Positions 36,160-45,137 of a stretch of 64,000 nucleotides of DNA are shown here, in pieces. The translations under genes were made by a program, and so were the position numbers. Below the pieces are notes generated by a model that saw only the letters and a list, made by a program, of their open reading frames with translations, had not been told where the DNA came from and searched no databases. Each line of letters opens with the position of its first letter. The first letter of the stretch is position 1. Source of the DNA: CALLPQ01 sp038531745 (GTDB lineage Bacteria; Pseudomonadota; Alphaproteobacteria; Caulobacterales; Parvularculaceae); the NCBI GenBank assembly GCA_038531745.1, contig JBCBBJ010000002.1, forward strand, positions 248,001-312,000, read 5' to 3'.

Positions 36160-37368
36160 CTAAATTTCGGCGGTCAGTATGGCATCAAACTTCTCGGCAG
36201 GCGAATGAAGTTGAGCGTCTTTCTGGGACGCTCATTTATCTCCCTGGCAACCGCATCAAATACTGCTTGCGAATGAACTGATAAATCTGTTCGTTTCGGA
36301 AAATACTGCCTCAACAATCGATTTGTGTTCTCGTTTGAGCCTCGCTGCCACGGGCTTTGCGGGTCACAGAAATAGACATCGACATCTGTTTCGTCAGAGA
36401 ACCGACGATGATCGGCCATCTCTAACCCTCGATCCCAAGTCAGCGATTTGAGCAAGTGGGATGGCATCTTTTGGGCTTGCCGAATAAGAGCCGAAATCAC
36501 TTCGTTCGTGTTCTTGCTACTGACCTTCAACAGAATGCAGTATCGCGAATGCCGTTCGACTAAAGTGGCCATATAACTTCCTCCTGCGCCTACAATCAGA
36601 TCACCTTCCCAGTGGCCCGGAACGGCCCGATCTTCTACGGAGGGAGGCCGATCGCGAATGGAAACTGCATCAACGATCTGTCCGCAAGAATCGCCTTTGC
36701 TGGTTGCATGGCGTGATCTTCGGATTGTCCGCCTCGACCGCAAGTTTGCCATGAGTTCTTTCTTCAATACACCGCGCGCCTGAATGAATAGGCTCTTGTA
36801 GATCGTCTCATGAGACACCCATTTGTCCCTGTCGTAGACAAACTCCCGTTTTAGCAAGCCCGCTATCTGTTCAGGTGACCAATTGATCTTCAACTTCTCG
36901 GTCACCACGCGGCGCAGCCATTTATTGCCCGCCAGCTTACAGGCCTTTGGCCGCCTTGACGCGTCCCAAGCCCGCTGTTCTGCATTTGCGGCCCGATAAG
37001 CAGTTCGCCCTCCGTTGCGGCGTATTTCACGGCTGATTGTCGAAGCAGCTCGCCCGACATACTCAGCAATCGCGCGGATACTCAAGCCCTGCGCAAGCCC
37101 GCGCGAAATCTCCTCACGCTCGCAAAGCGTCAAGGATTTTAGATGTCTTTTTCGTTCAGGCGGTCGTATTCCGCCGGTACGCGAAAGAACCAGATAAATG
37201 GCGGATGATGTCTTATCGAAAGCTCTGCCGATTGCTTTCAGCGACTCCCCACGGCTCCAACGAGCCCAAAGCTCTTCCGTTTGATCAATTGTCAAATGTT
37301 GACGCGGCTTCCTTGCCATGCTGACAACGCTCCTTCTTTGCGATCAAAGAACTTGCGTTGCATCGACC
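36160..37368 (-). mobile_element. IS30 family insertion element, ends not resolved
   Basis: One transposase gene and short flanks. On the right side a segment reading GTTGCATCGACCC (37357-37369) is of the kind seen at IS30-family ends, but I could not find a convincing inverted partner on the left, where only about 35 bases separate the expected transposase stop from the next gene's start. The left end may be lost. Boundaries given are therefore estimates. Confidence 0.5.
36174..37319 (-). CDS. IS30 family transposase, C-terminus frameshifted
   Basis: 381-residue DDE transposase. The N-terminal HTH regions (WSRGESLKAIGRAFDKTSSA; 'GLAQGLSIRAIAEYVGRAAS') and the IS30-type core are intact: GHWEGDLIVG (first Asp), LTWDRGLEMADH (second Asp) and SPWQRGSNENTNRLLRQYFP (Glu). 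The last ~10 residues (RLPRSLMPY) look wrong for the family. Inserting one base between 36203 and 36204 would restore PAEKFDAILTAEI, a normal IS30 ending, with a TAG at 36160-36162. This is a likely 1-base deletion after the catalytic domain; activity may or may not survive. Confidence 0.88.
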   Translation of the reverse strand: MARKPRQHLTIDQTEELWARWSRGESLKAIGRAFDKTSSAIYLVLSRTGGIRPPERKRHLKSLTLCEREEISRGLAQGLSIRAIAEYVGRAASTISREIRRNGGRTAYRAANAEQRAWDASRRPKACKLAGNKWLRRVVTEKLKINWSPEQIAGLLKREFVYDRDKWVSHETIYKSLFIQARGVLKKELMANLRSRRTIRRSRHATSKGDSCGQIVDAVSIRDRPPSVEDRAVPGHWEGDLIVGAGGSYMATLVERHSRYCILLKVSSKNTNEVISALIRQAQKMPSHLLKSLTWDRGLEMADHRRFSDETDVDVYFCDPQSPWQRGSNENTNRLLRQYFPKRTDLSVHSQAVFDAVAREINERPRKTLNFIRLPRSLMPY

Positions 37369-37542
37369 CTTTGAGTCTGCCTTCATTATCGGAAGGCTTG
37401 AACGATGAATATCCACGGAAAGCGGACATTCGCAATGAAGTCAATTACAACCGCTTCGGGCAATATCGGGTCATTTTCATTGTGCATGACACCTAAAGCA
37501 TGAGCACTCCCGGGCTCAATCATTCACCCTCTCAAAACCCCC

Positions 37543-39057
37543 TCAAAAATTCGCTTCGGCTACCGCTTTGGAGGAGAACCATTGGGCCGGGTTTACCGGT
37601 TCGCCGTTGCGCCGCACCTGCACATCCAGGGTTGCCTGCGCCCCGGTCATTTCGGCGAGGGGCTCGCCCGCTTTGACGATTTGGCCCTCATCGACGAGGA
37701 ACCGCCCGACGCCCAGCATCAGCATGTGGTAGCCGCCGCCCACATCGAGGACGATCATGTTACCGGTCAGCTCCCACGGCTGGGCGAAGACAACTTTTGC
37801 CTCATAGGGCGCGGTCACGATGGCTTGGTCGCGCACAGCAATGCGGATGCCATCGGCCCGGTCCCCCAGCTTATCGCGCTGGCCGAATTTTGTGGTGATG
37901 CGGCCCACAACGGGCATTTTGAGGGCGCCGCGCGCCTGAACAAAGGAGATGGCTGGCTTGAAAACCGTGGCCACATCCTCGCGCCTCAATGTTGGTCGCC
38001 TGGCCTGACCGCGCTGATTACTGCCACGCCGACCCGGGGATGCGTTGTCCCGCGCACCCTCGGCAATAATCTGGATGCCATCGGGTTCATCGGTGGTGTC
38101 AATGGCCGGGTCACCGGCCCCGGGTGCACCGGCCCCGTCGATGGCCAGCGCATTGGCGGGTTGCACCCTCGGGGGTTTCGGGCGCGGCGTAATGGAATGG
38201 GCAACCGCCCGCAACCGCGCCACCACATCCTTGATTGAGGTTGCCCGCGCAGCCAATGTTGCGGTTTCGCGCTGCGCTGCAGCGGCAAGCCGGTCGGCCA
38301 CATCGCGTTCAGCCTCCTTAACCTTGAGATCATCGGCAAGGAACCGCCGCCGGGAGGCCAGCGAAATGGCCGTGCGTTCATAAGCAACCCGTTGATCGGC
38401 AAGGGCGGTGCGCGCGGCGGTCAATTGATCGACCAACCCCCGCAAGTCTTCGGCCCGCGTCGCTAGCGCCGGGGCGGCTTCGGACAGGAGCAATGCTGCG
38501 CGGGCCGCCCGGTTGGCATCATCGGGCGAGACCAGAAGTGCAGGCGGCTGAGACATCTCAAAAGCCTGTAACGCGGCAAGCACAGCGGACAGATTGCTTT
38601 GCTCGGCGGCGAGTTTTTCCGCCATCTCTTTTTCTTCAGCCTCCAACCGCACAAGCTCGCGCTCTATCCGGGCGATTTCACGTTCGGAGTCCTGAATGGA
38701 ATCCGCCGTCTCAATCAACCGGTAGCGCAGCTTGCGGATTTCCTGGGCCCGCGCTTCTGCCTCTTTCTTCAACTGGGCTTCTTCGGCGGCCTTGCTGCGC
38801 AGGGCGTCTTCAATTTCCTGCAGGGCCGTGTCTTCCGGCAATGCGGTGCCCTGCGCCTTTTTTTGCGCGGCTTCAGCCTGCCAGGCGTGGGCGGGCGCGA
38901 GCGTGAAGGTGAGACCCAGAAGCACACCGGCACACACCAGCGCCAACCCCGATGCGCACCGTTCTGGTGCGTGAGGGTGCCGGTCACGGGTAAAGAAGGG
39001 GCAGGGGTCCATTAGCAAAGGGTAAAGCGCCCTGCGGGCCCTCGCAAGGTCAGACAC
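37543..39057 (-). CDS. EnvC-like murein hydrolase activator (LytM/M23 domain)
   Basis: 504-residue periplasmic protein: signal sequence (about residues 36-57, ending near APAHA), a long coiled coil (about 60-290), a proline/glycine-rich linker and a C-terminal LytM domain (KFGQRDKLGDRADGI ... 'GNMIVLDVGGGYHMLMLGVG' ... LDVQVRRNGEPVNPAQWF). The metal ligands of active LytM endopeptidases (HxxxD and HxH) are not present, as in EnvC-type activators that stimulate amidases under FtsEX control. The GTG start overlaps the rlmH stop by eight bases. FtsEX is encoded in the same window. Confidence 0.88.
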   Translation of the reverse strand: MSDLARARRALYPLLMDPCPFFTRDRHPHAPERCASGLALVCAGVLLGLTFTLAPAHAWQAEAAQKKAQGTALPEDTALQEIEDALRSKAAEEAQLKKEAEARAQEIRKLRYRLIETADSIQDSEREIARIERELVRLEAEEKEMAEKLAAEQSNLSAVLAALQAFEMSQPPALLVSPDDANRAARAALLLSEAAPALATRAEDLRGLVDQLTAARTALADQRVAYERTAISLASRRRFLADDLKVKEAERDVADRLAAAAQRETATLAARATSIKDVVARLRAVAHSITPRPKPPRVQPANALAIDGAGAPGAGDPAIDTTDEPDGIQIIAEGARDNASPGRRGSNQRGQARRPTLRREDVATVFKPAISFVQARGALKMPVVGRITTKFGQRDKLGDRADGIRIAVRDQAIVTAPYEAKVVFAQPWELTGNMIVLDVGGGYHMLMLGVGRFLVDEGQIVKAGEPLAEMTGAQATLDVQVRRNGEPVNPAQWFSSKAVAEANF

Positions 39058-39535
39058 GGTGATAGGGGTGGCCCGCCAGGATCGTCATGGCACGGTATAT
39101 CTGCTCACAAAGCATCACACGCACCAGCATATGGGGCCAGGTCGCCTTGCCAAACCGCCAAACCGCGTTCGCCCGCGCGCTAATTTCTGGGCCATGACCA
39201 TCGGCGCCGCCCACGAGGAACACCAACCGCGGCGCCCCGTCATCGCGCTGGCGCGCCAGATGGTTGGCGATGCTGGCGCTTTCCATATCCTTGCCCCGCT
39301 CATCAAGGGCAATCACATGGTCGCGCTCGGTCACGCGGGAGAGGAGCCATTGTCCCTCTCTATTTTTAAGCGCGGTACCAACAAAATTGCCGCTGACCTC
39401 ATGACTTTCCACCGTTGACGCCCGAAAGCCCAGATTGGGGGCCAGGCGGTTGGTACGATCAAGATAGTCAGCAATCACATGGGATTTTGGATCGGTCGAT
39501 TTTAATCGACCAAGGGCCCGAATGCACAATTCCAT
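39050..39535 (-). CDS. rlmH: 23S rRNA (pseudouridine1915-N3)-methyltransferase RlmH
   Basis: SPOUT-class methyltransferase acting on pseudouridine 1915 of helix 69 in the 70S ribosome. 161 residues, the usual length. Motifs include VIALDERGKDMESASIANHL, FLVGGADGHG and the C-terminal EQIYRAMTILAGHPYHR, diagnostic for RlmH. It follows rsfS by 65 bases and overlaps envC, the standard alphaproteobacterial order. Confidence 0.96.
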   Translation of the reverse strand: MELCIRALGRLKSTDPKSHVIADYLDRTNRLAPNLGFRASTVESHEVSGNFVGTALKNREGQWLLSRVTERDHVIALDERGKDMESASIANHLARQRDDGAPRLVFLVGGADGHGPEISARANAVWRFGKATWPHMLVRVMLCEQIYRAMTILAGHPYHRV

Positions 39536-39600
39536 GGCACCTTGATGCTCCGATTACTGAACGCCGGACCGCGTCGTGACCGCCAGGCCGTTTCGCCGCG

Positions 39601-40197
39601 CTAACCGTCGCCCGGTGTCTCGGTTCGAGTTTGGCCTGATAGCGCAGCACCATCTCCCTCTTGAGCGCTCTCAGGGGCGCCCTCTGGGGATGGTGCAACA
39701 CTCGCGCGGGCTGCTTCGGACCAGATGCGTTCAAGGTTGTAGAACGCACGCACCTCTGGCCGGAAAAGATGCAAGATCACGTCACCCGCATCAATCAGCA
39801 CCCAGTCGCATGCGGGCTTGCCCTCAACCTTGACCTCTTTCATCCCCGCCTCTTTAAGCGACCGCAAAATCTTGTCGGCGGTTGCGCTCACGTGACGGGC
39901 GGAGCGCCCCGAGGCAATAATCATCGTATCGGCAATCTCTGATTTACCGTCGAGGCTGATGGCGGTGATGTCGGCGGTTTTTTCTTCGTCCAGCCGGGCG
40001 AGGAGATAATCGCGCAAGGTTTTTACATGGACGTCAGCGTCAACACCGGAAAGATCGGGGACCGGCAATTGGGAAACAGGCGCAGCCGCGGTTTGTGCCG
40101 CGTTTGCCGGTGTGTTGGTTGCCACGGTTGCCAATGGTGTCGTTGGCGAAGACCCGGCGGGTCCGGAACCTGTGTGAGGGGTCAGAATGGTCTCCAT
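39601..40197 (-). CDS. rsfS: Ribosomal silencing factor RsfS
   Basis: Binds L14 on the 50S subunit and blocks subunit joining during starvation. The conserved core runs from 'LRDYLLARLDEEKTADITAI' through DTMIIASGRSARHVSATADK to 'WVLIDAGDVILHLFRPEVR' and 'YNLERIW'. An Ala/Pro/Thr-rich N-terminal extension of about 50 residues precedes it, and an acidic tail follows. The ATG at 40197 is preferred to a GTG at 40218. It lies 123 bases after nadD-egtD. Confidence 0.95.
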   Translation of the reverse strand: METILTPHTGSGPAGSSPTTPLATVATNTPANAAQTAAAPVSQLPVPDLSGVDADVHVKTLRDYLLARLDEEKTADITAISLDGKSEIADTMIIASGRSARHVSATADKILRSLKEAGMKEVKVEGKPACDWVLIDAGDVILHLFRPEVRAFYNLERIWSEAARASVAPSPEGAPESAQEGDGAALSGQTRTETPGDG

Positions 40198-40320
40198 AAA
40201 AGCTGCGGGCCCTACCACGCCGCGACTCCAGCATAAAAGGCTTTTGCGTCATCAACAATAGCCCGGCCGGACCCGCGTCAAAATTGAAATGGGGGCCACC
40301 GGGCGCATGGTGAGCGTGCG

Positions 40321-41997
40321 TCAAGAGGTGAGCAAGCACACCGCAAAATACCCCTGATCATCGGTCCATTGCGCCGCGAGGGTCCACGGCGTCTCCGCCA
40401 GGAGCGCGCCGAGACGGTCGCTATTATACTTATAGGAGAATTCGGTGAGTAGCGTTTCGCCTTCCTCAAACCAGAATTCCCGGGTTTCCAGCACGATGGC
40501 GGTTTTACGTTGCGCCACAAGATGCATTTCAATGCGGTTTTCGTCAGCGTTGTAAAGCGCGTGATGGGCAAAGTCCTCCACGGCAACCCGCGCGCCCAAT
40601 TCGCGTTGCATCCGGGTTAACAGGTTCAGATTAAACTGCGCCGTGATGCCATCCGCGTCATTATAAGCGCGGGTTAGAACGGCTTCATCCTTGATCTGAT
40701 CAATACCAATCAGAAATTGGGCCCCGTCGCCCAAGGTTGCATGCGCGCGGGTCAAGAAATCTGCCGCCAGGTCGGGCGTATAATTGCCAAGCGTTGACCC
40801 AGGGAAATAGCCCGTCCAATTGTCAATTTCCGGATAAAAATCATCCGGCAGGGCAAGCGGGGTATTAAAATCTGCACACACCGCAGAAACCGACAAAGCC
40901 GGATAGCGGTTAGCAATCGTCTGTGCACTGTCCACAAGATAGTCTTTTGAGATATCCATGGCCACATAGGCTTGCATTTGGGCCAAACCCTCAATCAGGG
41001 TCGTGATCTTTTCGCTGGCCCCCGACCCATATTCAAAAATACTCGCGCCCTGCCCGATGGCCTTTGCCATCTCGGGCATATGGGCCGACATAATCGAAAG
41101 CTCCGTCCGCGTTGGATAATAGTCTTCGGTTTGCGTAATCCGGGTAAAGAGCTTTGAGCCGGCTTCATCGTAGAAATATTTTGGGGAAAGCCGTTTTTGA
41201 CCCCCATTCGGTTGGCCAAGACCGTCAATCACATCCTTGCGGAAATCGCTTAAGGCGGGATGATAGTCGAGGAAATGGGTCAGATGATCGACACTGTCTC
41301 GCTGTTTGGGCGCCTTGGTGGCCATAAATTCCTGTCCTGTGGCGCCAGCGGTTTCCTGGCGCGCTCTAATTTGTGTTGAAGATAATGGGTTGTTGGTCTG
41401 ATCGATAAACACCCAAACGGGTGGATCATTCTGCCACCACGCGTGCGCGTGTGTCTGATCAAGCTGATGATCCGTGAACGCCGTTGCCGCCGGGCCAGAT
41501 AGCGCCTGCGCGCCATAGCCCGGACGGTTCAGTACACCCAAGGGGATCAGATCGCCAAGCGCGCGCCAATCCCGCCAGCGATGGAAATCGGCAAAACTAT
41601 CGGCGCCCATCAGCCAGAGAAACGACGTGGACGAATAATCACTTTTCAGGGCACGAATGGTATCAATGGTATAGCGGGTGCCGCGGGCCTGTTCGAACCG
41701 GCTGAGAAAAATACGCTCGTGACCCGCAACCGGCAAAGCGGCCTGCCAGCGGGTGTCATAGCTTTCGTAAAGCGCCGGGTCTTTGAGCGGGTTACCCGGA
41801 CTGACCAGCCACCAGACAGCATCAAGCCCGAAGGCCGTGAGCGCGGCCAGCGAAATTTCCCGGTGGCCGCTATGGGCCGGATTGAACGACCCCCCAAGGA
41901 GACCAATCTTTTGCCCAGCGATCAGCGCAGACGCCCCTTGCCCCGCTGTTGGCGCGAGATGATCTAAGCCTCGCCCGGTACTTTGGCGCATTGCCAT
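40321..41997 (-). CDS. nadD: Fused NadD (nicotinate-nucleotide adenylyltransferase) and EgtD-like methyltransferase
   Basis: One uninterrupted 558-residue frame encodes two enzymes. Residues ~30-218 are NadD, which adenylylates nicotinate mononucleotide in NAD synthesis: GGSFNPAHSGHREI (H42, H45) and the terminal PLSSTQIRARQ. Residues 225-558 match EgtD, the SAM-dependent histidine N-alpha-trimethylase of ergothioneine synthesis: KYFYDEAGSKLF, FEYGSGASEK (SAM site, 324-330), GSTLGNY (N405), RAYNDADG (Y445), RIEMHL, and LTEFSYKY (E519, S521), which correspond to the substrate-binding residues known for mycobacterial EgtD. No stop separates them. An internal ATG at 41325 with AGGA upstream could also make EgtD alone. 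The gene begins directly after the obg stop. Confidence 0.88.
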   Translation of the reverse strand: MAMRQSTGRGLDHLAPTAGQGASALIAGQKIGLLGGSFNPAHSGHREISLAALTAFGLDAVWWLVSPGNPLKDPALYESYDTRWQAALPVAGHERIFLSRFEQARGTRYTIDTIRALKSDYSSTSFLWLMGADSFADFHRWRDWRALGDLIPLGVLNRPGYGAQALSGPAATAFTDHQLDQTHAHAWWQNDPPVWVFIDQTNNPLSSTQIRARQETAGATGQEFMATKAPKQRDSVDHLTHFLDYHPALSDFRKDVIDGLGQPNGGQKRLSPKYFYDEAGSKLFTRITQTEDYYPTRTELSIMSAHMPEMAKAIGQGASIFEYGSGASEKITTLIEGLAQMQAYVAMDISKDYLVDSAQTIANRYPALSVSAVCADFNTPLALPDDFYPEIDNWTGYFPGSTLGNYTPDLAADFLTRAHATLGDGAQFLIGIDQIKDEAVLTRAYNDADGITAQFNLNLLTRMQRELGARVAVEDFAHHALYNADENRIEMHLVAQRKTAIVLETREFWFEEGETLLTEFSYKYNSDRLGALLAETPWTLAAQWTDDQGYFAVCLLTS

Positions 41998-43113
41998 TCA
42001 GGGTGTCCAGGCCGGTTGCCCGGCGGGGCCAGCATCAGCACTGTCGCCAGCGTCGGCATCATTGCCCCCATGGCCCCCATGACTTAAAGCGCGAGATTGC
42101 GAAGCGGCCAGGCGCGCAGCCGCACCATCGCTGACCAATGTGCTCAGCATACCAAGGAGGTTTTGCGTGCCATTTTGGGCTACAGCAGAAATCACATGGA
42201 CGGGACGGCCCACATGCTGGGACAGGGCGTTACGCGCTTTTTCAATATCGTCAGGGGTAAGAATATCCGCTTTGGTGATGGCGATGCTTTCGGCCTTGGT
42301 TTCCAGGCCCTGGCCGTACGCGTCCAGTTCACCGCGGACCGTTTCATAATCGGCAACGATATCCGCGCTTGACCCATCAACAAGATGCAAGATTGCGGCG
42401 CAGCGCTCAATATGGCCAAGGAAGCGATCACCAATCCCGGCCCCTTCATGGGCGCCCTCAATCAGGCCCGGAATATCGGCGAGTACAAAACTTTCCCCCT
42501 CCCCCACACGCACAACACCCAAACCCGGATGCAACGTCGTGAACGGATAATCGGCAATTTTGGGCCGCGCGGCCGTTGCCGCGGAGAGGAATGTTGACTT
42601 ACCCGCATTGGGCAAGCCCACAAGACCAATATCAGCAATCAGCTTCAAGCGGAGCCAGATCGTCCGATGCTCCGCCGGTTGACCCGGATTGGCCTTGCGC
42701 GGGGCCTGGTTAATTGACGTCTTAAAGCGCTGGTTACCGAACCCGCCATTGCCGCCCTTGGCCAGCAACACCCTGTCCCCCACCGCATCAAGATCGGCGA
42801 TCAGCGTTTCCTCATCTTCTTCAAAGATTTGGGTGCCAATGGGCACTTTAACCACCAGATCAGGGCCCGATGCGCCGGTTCGGTTTGACCCCTCCCCGGG
42901 ACGTCCGTTCTTGGCTTTGTAATGCTGCTGATACCGAAAATCGATCAGAGTGTTAAGATTATCAACCGCCTCGGCAAACACATGCCCGCCACGCCCACCA
43001 TCGCCGCCATTGGGCCCGCCAAACTCAACGAACTTTTCCCGGCGAAAGGACAGGCAGCCCGCACCGCCCGGCCCGCTCTGAATATAGATTTTAGCGCGAT
43101 CAAGAAACTTCAT
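41998..43113 (-). CDS. obg: GTPase ObgE/CgtA
   Basis: Ribosome-associated GTPase for 50S assembly and stress signalling. The glycine-rich Obg fold (YIQSGPGGAGCLSFRREKF, GGPNGGDGGRGGHVFAEA) precedes the G domain with GLVGLPNAGKSTFLSAATAA (G1), DYPFTTLHPGLGVV, and DIPGLIEGAHEGAGIGDRFL. 371 residues with an Ala/Gly/Asp-rich C-terminal tail. The ATG at 43113 (MKFLDRAK) is the family's standard start; the frame runs 30 residues further upstream without family features. The stop abuts the nadD start (TGAATG). Confidence 0.95.
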   Translation of the reverse strand: MKFLDRAKIYIQSGPGGAGCLSFRREKFVEFGGPNGGDGGRGGHVFAEAVDNLNTLIDFRYQQHYKAKNGRPGEGSNRTGASGPDLVVKVPIGTQIFEEDEETLIADLDAVGDRVLLAKGGNGGFGNQRFKTSINQAPRKANPGQPAEHRTIWLRLKLIADIGLVGLPNAGKSTFLSAATAARPKIADYPFTTLHPGLGVVRVGEGESFVLADIPGLIEGAHEGAGIGDRFLGHIERCAAILHLVDGSSADIVADYETVRGELDAYGQGLETKAESIAITKADILTPDDIEKARNALSQHVGRPVHVISAVAQNGTQNLLGMLSTLVSDGAAARLAASQSRALSHGGHGGNDADAGDSADAGPAGQPAWTP

Positions 43114-43383
43114 GGCCCCGACATAGAGGGTGTAACTGCGATGTACCACCCCGCCGCAAACTGCTAGCGGTTTGGGGCCTGAAAACGCATTCCTATTATT
43201 CATTTGGAGAAAGAAACAAGCGTTGAATTTGTTTGCCTTTCGCCGAGCGACCGCCGGTCATGCCTGCTGCTGTCGCATCGCTGTTCCTCGCGAGCGTCGC
43301 CTGGATGAGCGGTTTGTGCAGCGCGGAACTAACCCACGGAGCCCAGAGCGGCGTAAACCTCATAGACAAAAAGGAGCGCAGCT

Positions 43384-44085
43384 ATGATTGTCGTCCACCA
43401 TCTCGAACAGTCCCGCTCGCAACGGATTTTGTGGTTATTGGAAGAATTGGGGCTCGACTATACCGTTGAGCATTACAGCCGTGATCCGGAAACCAATCTT
43501 GCACCGGCGAGCCTGCGCGCCGTTCACCCCCTGGGAAAGGCACCGGTGATTGTTGATACGGGCACCAGCCCCGCCACGACCGTGTCAGAGACGGGCACGA
43601 TCGTGGAATATCTCATTGATCGGTACGGACAAGGGCAGTTAAAGCCCGCCGATGACGGGCCGGAGGCGCTGCGCTATCGCCATTGGCTCCACTATGCCGA
43701 GGGCTCATTGATGCTGCCTCTCTTGCTTAAATTGGTAATGACCCGGATTGCCACGGCGCCGATGCCGTTTTTTGCCAAGCCCATCGCGAAATCCCTGGCC
43801 GCAAAAGTCAATGAGAGCTTTGTCGATCCCAATATCAAACTCCATTTTGATTATGTGGAGGCCGAACTTGCCCACGGCGATTTCTTCGCCGGTAATGAGC
43901 TGACAGGTGCCGATATTATGATGAGCTTTCCCCTGGAGGCCGCGGCCATGCGCAGCGGCGCCGCCGACGCGCGCCCGCGCCTAAAAGCGTATTTGCAGAA
44001 AATCCACGCGCGCCCGGCCTATCAGGCCGCCCTTGCCAAGGGGGGACCCTATGAATATGCCCATTTGACGCAAAACGCGGCCTGA
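43384..44085 (+). CDS. Glutathione S-transferase
   Basis: 233-residue cytosolic GST. The N-terminal thioredoxin fold reads IVVHHLEQSRSQRILWLLEE, with HPLGKAPVIVD (cis-proline) and SETGTIVEYLIDRYG (glutathione contact 'SE'). The C-terminal helical domain contains ELTGADIMMSFPLEAAAMR, the conserved N-capping/hydrophobic staple region. AAAGGAG precedes the ATG. It is divergent from obg. The substrate is unknown. Confidence 0.9.
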   Translation: MIVVHHLEQSRSQRILWLLEELGLDYTVEHYSRDPETNLAPASLRAVHPLGKAPVIVDTGTSPATTVSETGTIVEYLIDRYGQGQLKPADDGPEALRYRHWLHYAEGSLMLPLLLKLVMTRIATAPMPFFAKPIAKSLAAKVNESFVDPNIKLHFDYVEAELAHGDFFAGNELTGADIMMSFPLEAAAMRSGAADARPRLKAYLQKIHARPAYQAALAKGGPYEYAHLTQNAA

Positions 44086-44225
44086 GGTCCTTTCGGCGCG
44101 GTAACGCCCTTGTGCGGGGTGGGTGCGGCCAAAAACGGTCACGCCAAGGCCGTGCTTCCACCTTTCTTTCACCATCGCCAACCGTTATCTCCCATCCTGT
44201 AACAACGTGGCAGGAGATTAGGTTT

Positions 44226-44996
44226 ATGGACGTGCTCACCGGTTTTTCCGTGGCCATCGCCCTGATGCTGGCCAACCCTGTGCTCGCCGCCGATAGCATC
44301 GCGCAACCCCAGGCGAGCGGGTCGCAAGCCAGCGCCCAGCCGCCAGCAAGCAATCAGCCAGCAGCGCAACCAGACGCCGGACTAGCCCTTGATCCAATCC
44401 CGGCTGAGGATATTTCGATAGCGGAACAGGCACCGGCTAAACTAGCTTTTGCCGACAAATCTGATGAAGAACTGATCGCTATGGGCCGCGAATGGCTAGA
44501 GTCCGTGGAAACGCTTTCGGGCCGGTTTATCCAACAGGCACCATCGGGCACGGTCTCATCGGGGACGTTTTATATCCGTCGCCCGGGGCTGTTGCGGTTT
44601 GCCTATGAGCCGCCGAGCCAATTATTGATCGTTGCCAACGGGGGCACGGTTTTTGTGCGCGATGAAGCCTTGAAAACAACCGATTCCTATCCGGTAGGTC
44701 GCACACCCCTGAAATTTCTTCTGCGCCGGAAAATCGATCTCGATGCCGCCACCATTTTGGGGGTGGAGCGTGGGCCCGATGCCTTCGCCATCGCCATTGC
44801 TGCCACCGATGAGGATACCGATGGGGAATTGAGCCTTGTCTTTTCCGCCGTGGACACAGCACTTGTGCGCTGGGTCGTCAAAGACGTCCGCAATGGATTG
44901 ACCATCGTTGATCTCTTCGAGGTGGAAAAAGACAAGCGCCTAAGGAATGATCTATTCCGTATTCCGGAAACCGACTCGCCATTTCTGAAAAATTGA
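44226..44996 (+). CDS. lolA: Outer-membrane lipoprotein carrier protein LolA
   Basis: Periplasmic chaperone that ferries lipoproteins from LolCDE to the outer membrane. A signal peptide (FSVAIALMLANPVLAA) is followed by an Ala/Gln/Pro-rich spacer of about 45 residues, then the LolA half-barrel: VETLSGRFIQQAPSGTVSSG, 'FYIRRPGLLRFAYEPP', 'PLKFLLRRKIDLD' and 'LTIVDLFEVEKDKRLRNDLF'. AGGAGATTAGG precedes the ATG at 44226; earlier in-frame codons lack a ribosome site. A nearby xthA (2 kb downstream) fits the usual ftsK-lolA-xthA layout with extra genes inserted. Confidence 0.9.
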   Translation: MDVLTGFSVAIALMLANPVLAADSIAQPQASGSQASAQPPASNQPAAQPDAGLALDPIPAEDISIAEQAPAKLAFADKSDEELIAMGREWLESVETLSGRFIQQAPSGTVSSGTFYIRRPGLLRFAYEPPSQLLIVANGGTVFVRDEALKTTDSYPVGRTPLKFLLRRKIDLDAATILGVERGPDAFAIAIAATDEDTDGELSLVFSAVDTALVRWVVKDVRNGLTIVDLFEVEKDKRLRNDLFRIPETDSPFLKN

Positions 44997-45103
44997 GGGC
45001 CGGGAGGGGTCATTGCGACGCGCATCCGACCCTGCGCACGCGAATGTTACCAAAAATCCATAAGAAACTTTGCAACACGCAAGGGATTTGTTGGCCTTAC
45101 CTA

Positions 45104-45132
45104 TTGAAAATGGGTTCAATGATGCGTTAATG
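45104..45132 (+). promoter_or_regulatory. Putative sigma70-type promoter of a small RNA
   Basis: TTGAAA and TTAATG are spaced by 17 bases; transcription would start near 45138-45140, exactly where the first RNA hairpin begins. There is no open frame behind it until 45374. Confidence 0.6.
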
Positions 45133-45137
45133 TAACA

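Noticed and set aside
37281..37496. Short plus-strand frame beside the IS30 element
   Set aside because: It begins inside the transposase start region in antisense and lacks any family feature.
40321..41997. nadD and egtD as two separate genes with a stop between
   Set aside because: The frame is continuous across the junction and no stop or frameshift is visible near 41320-41340.
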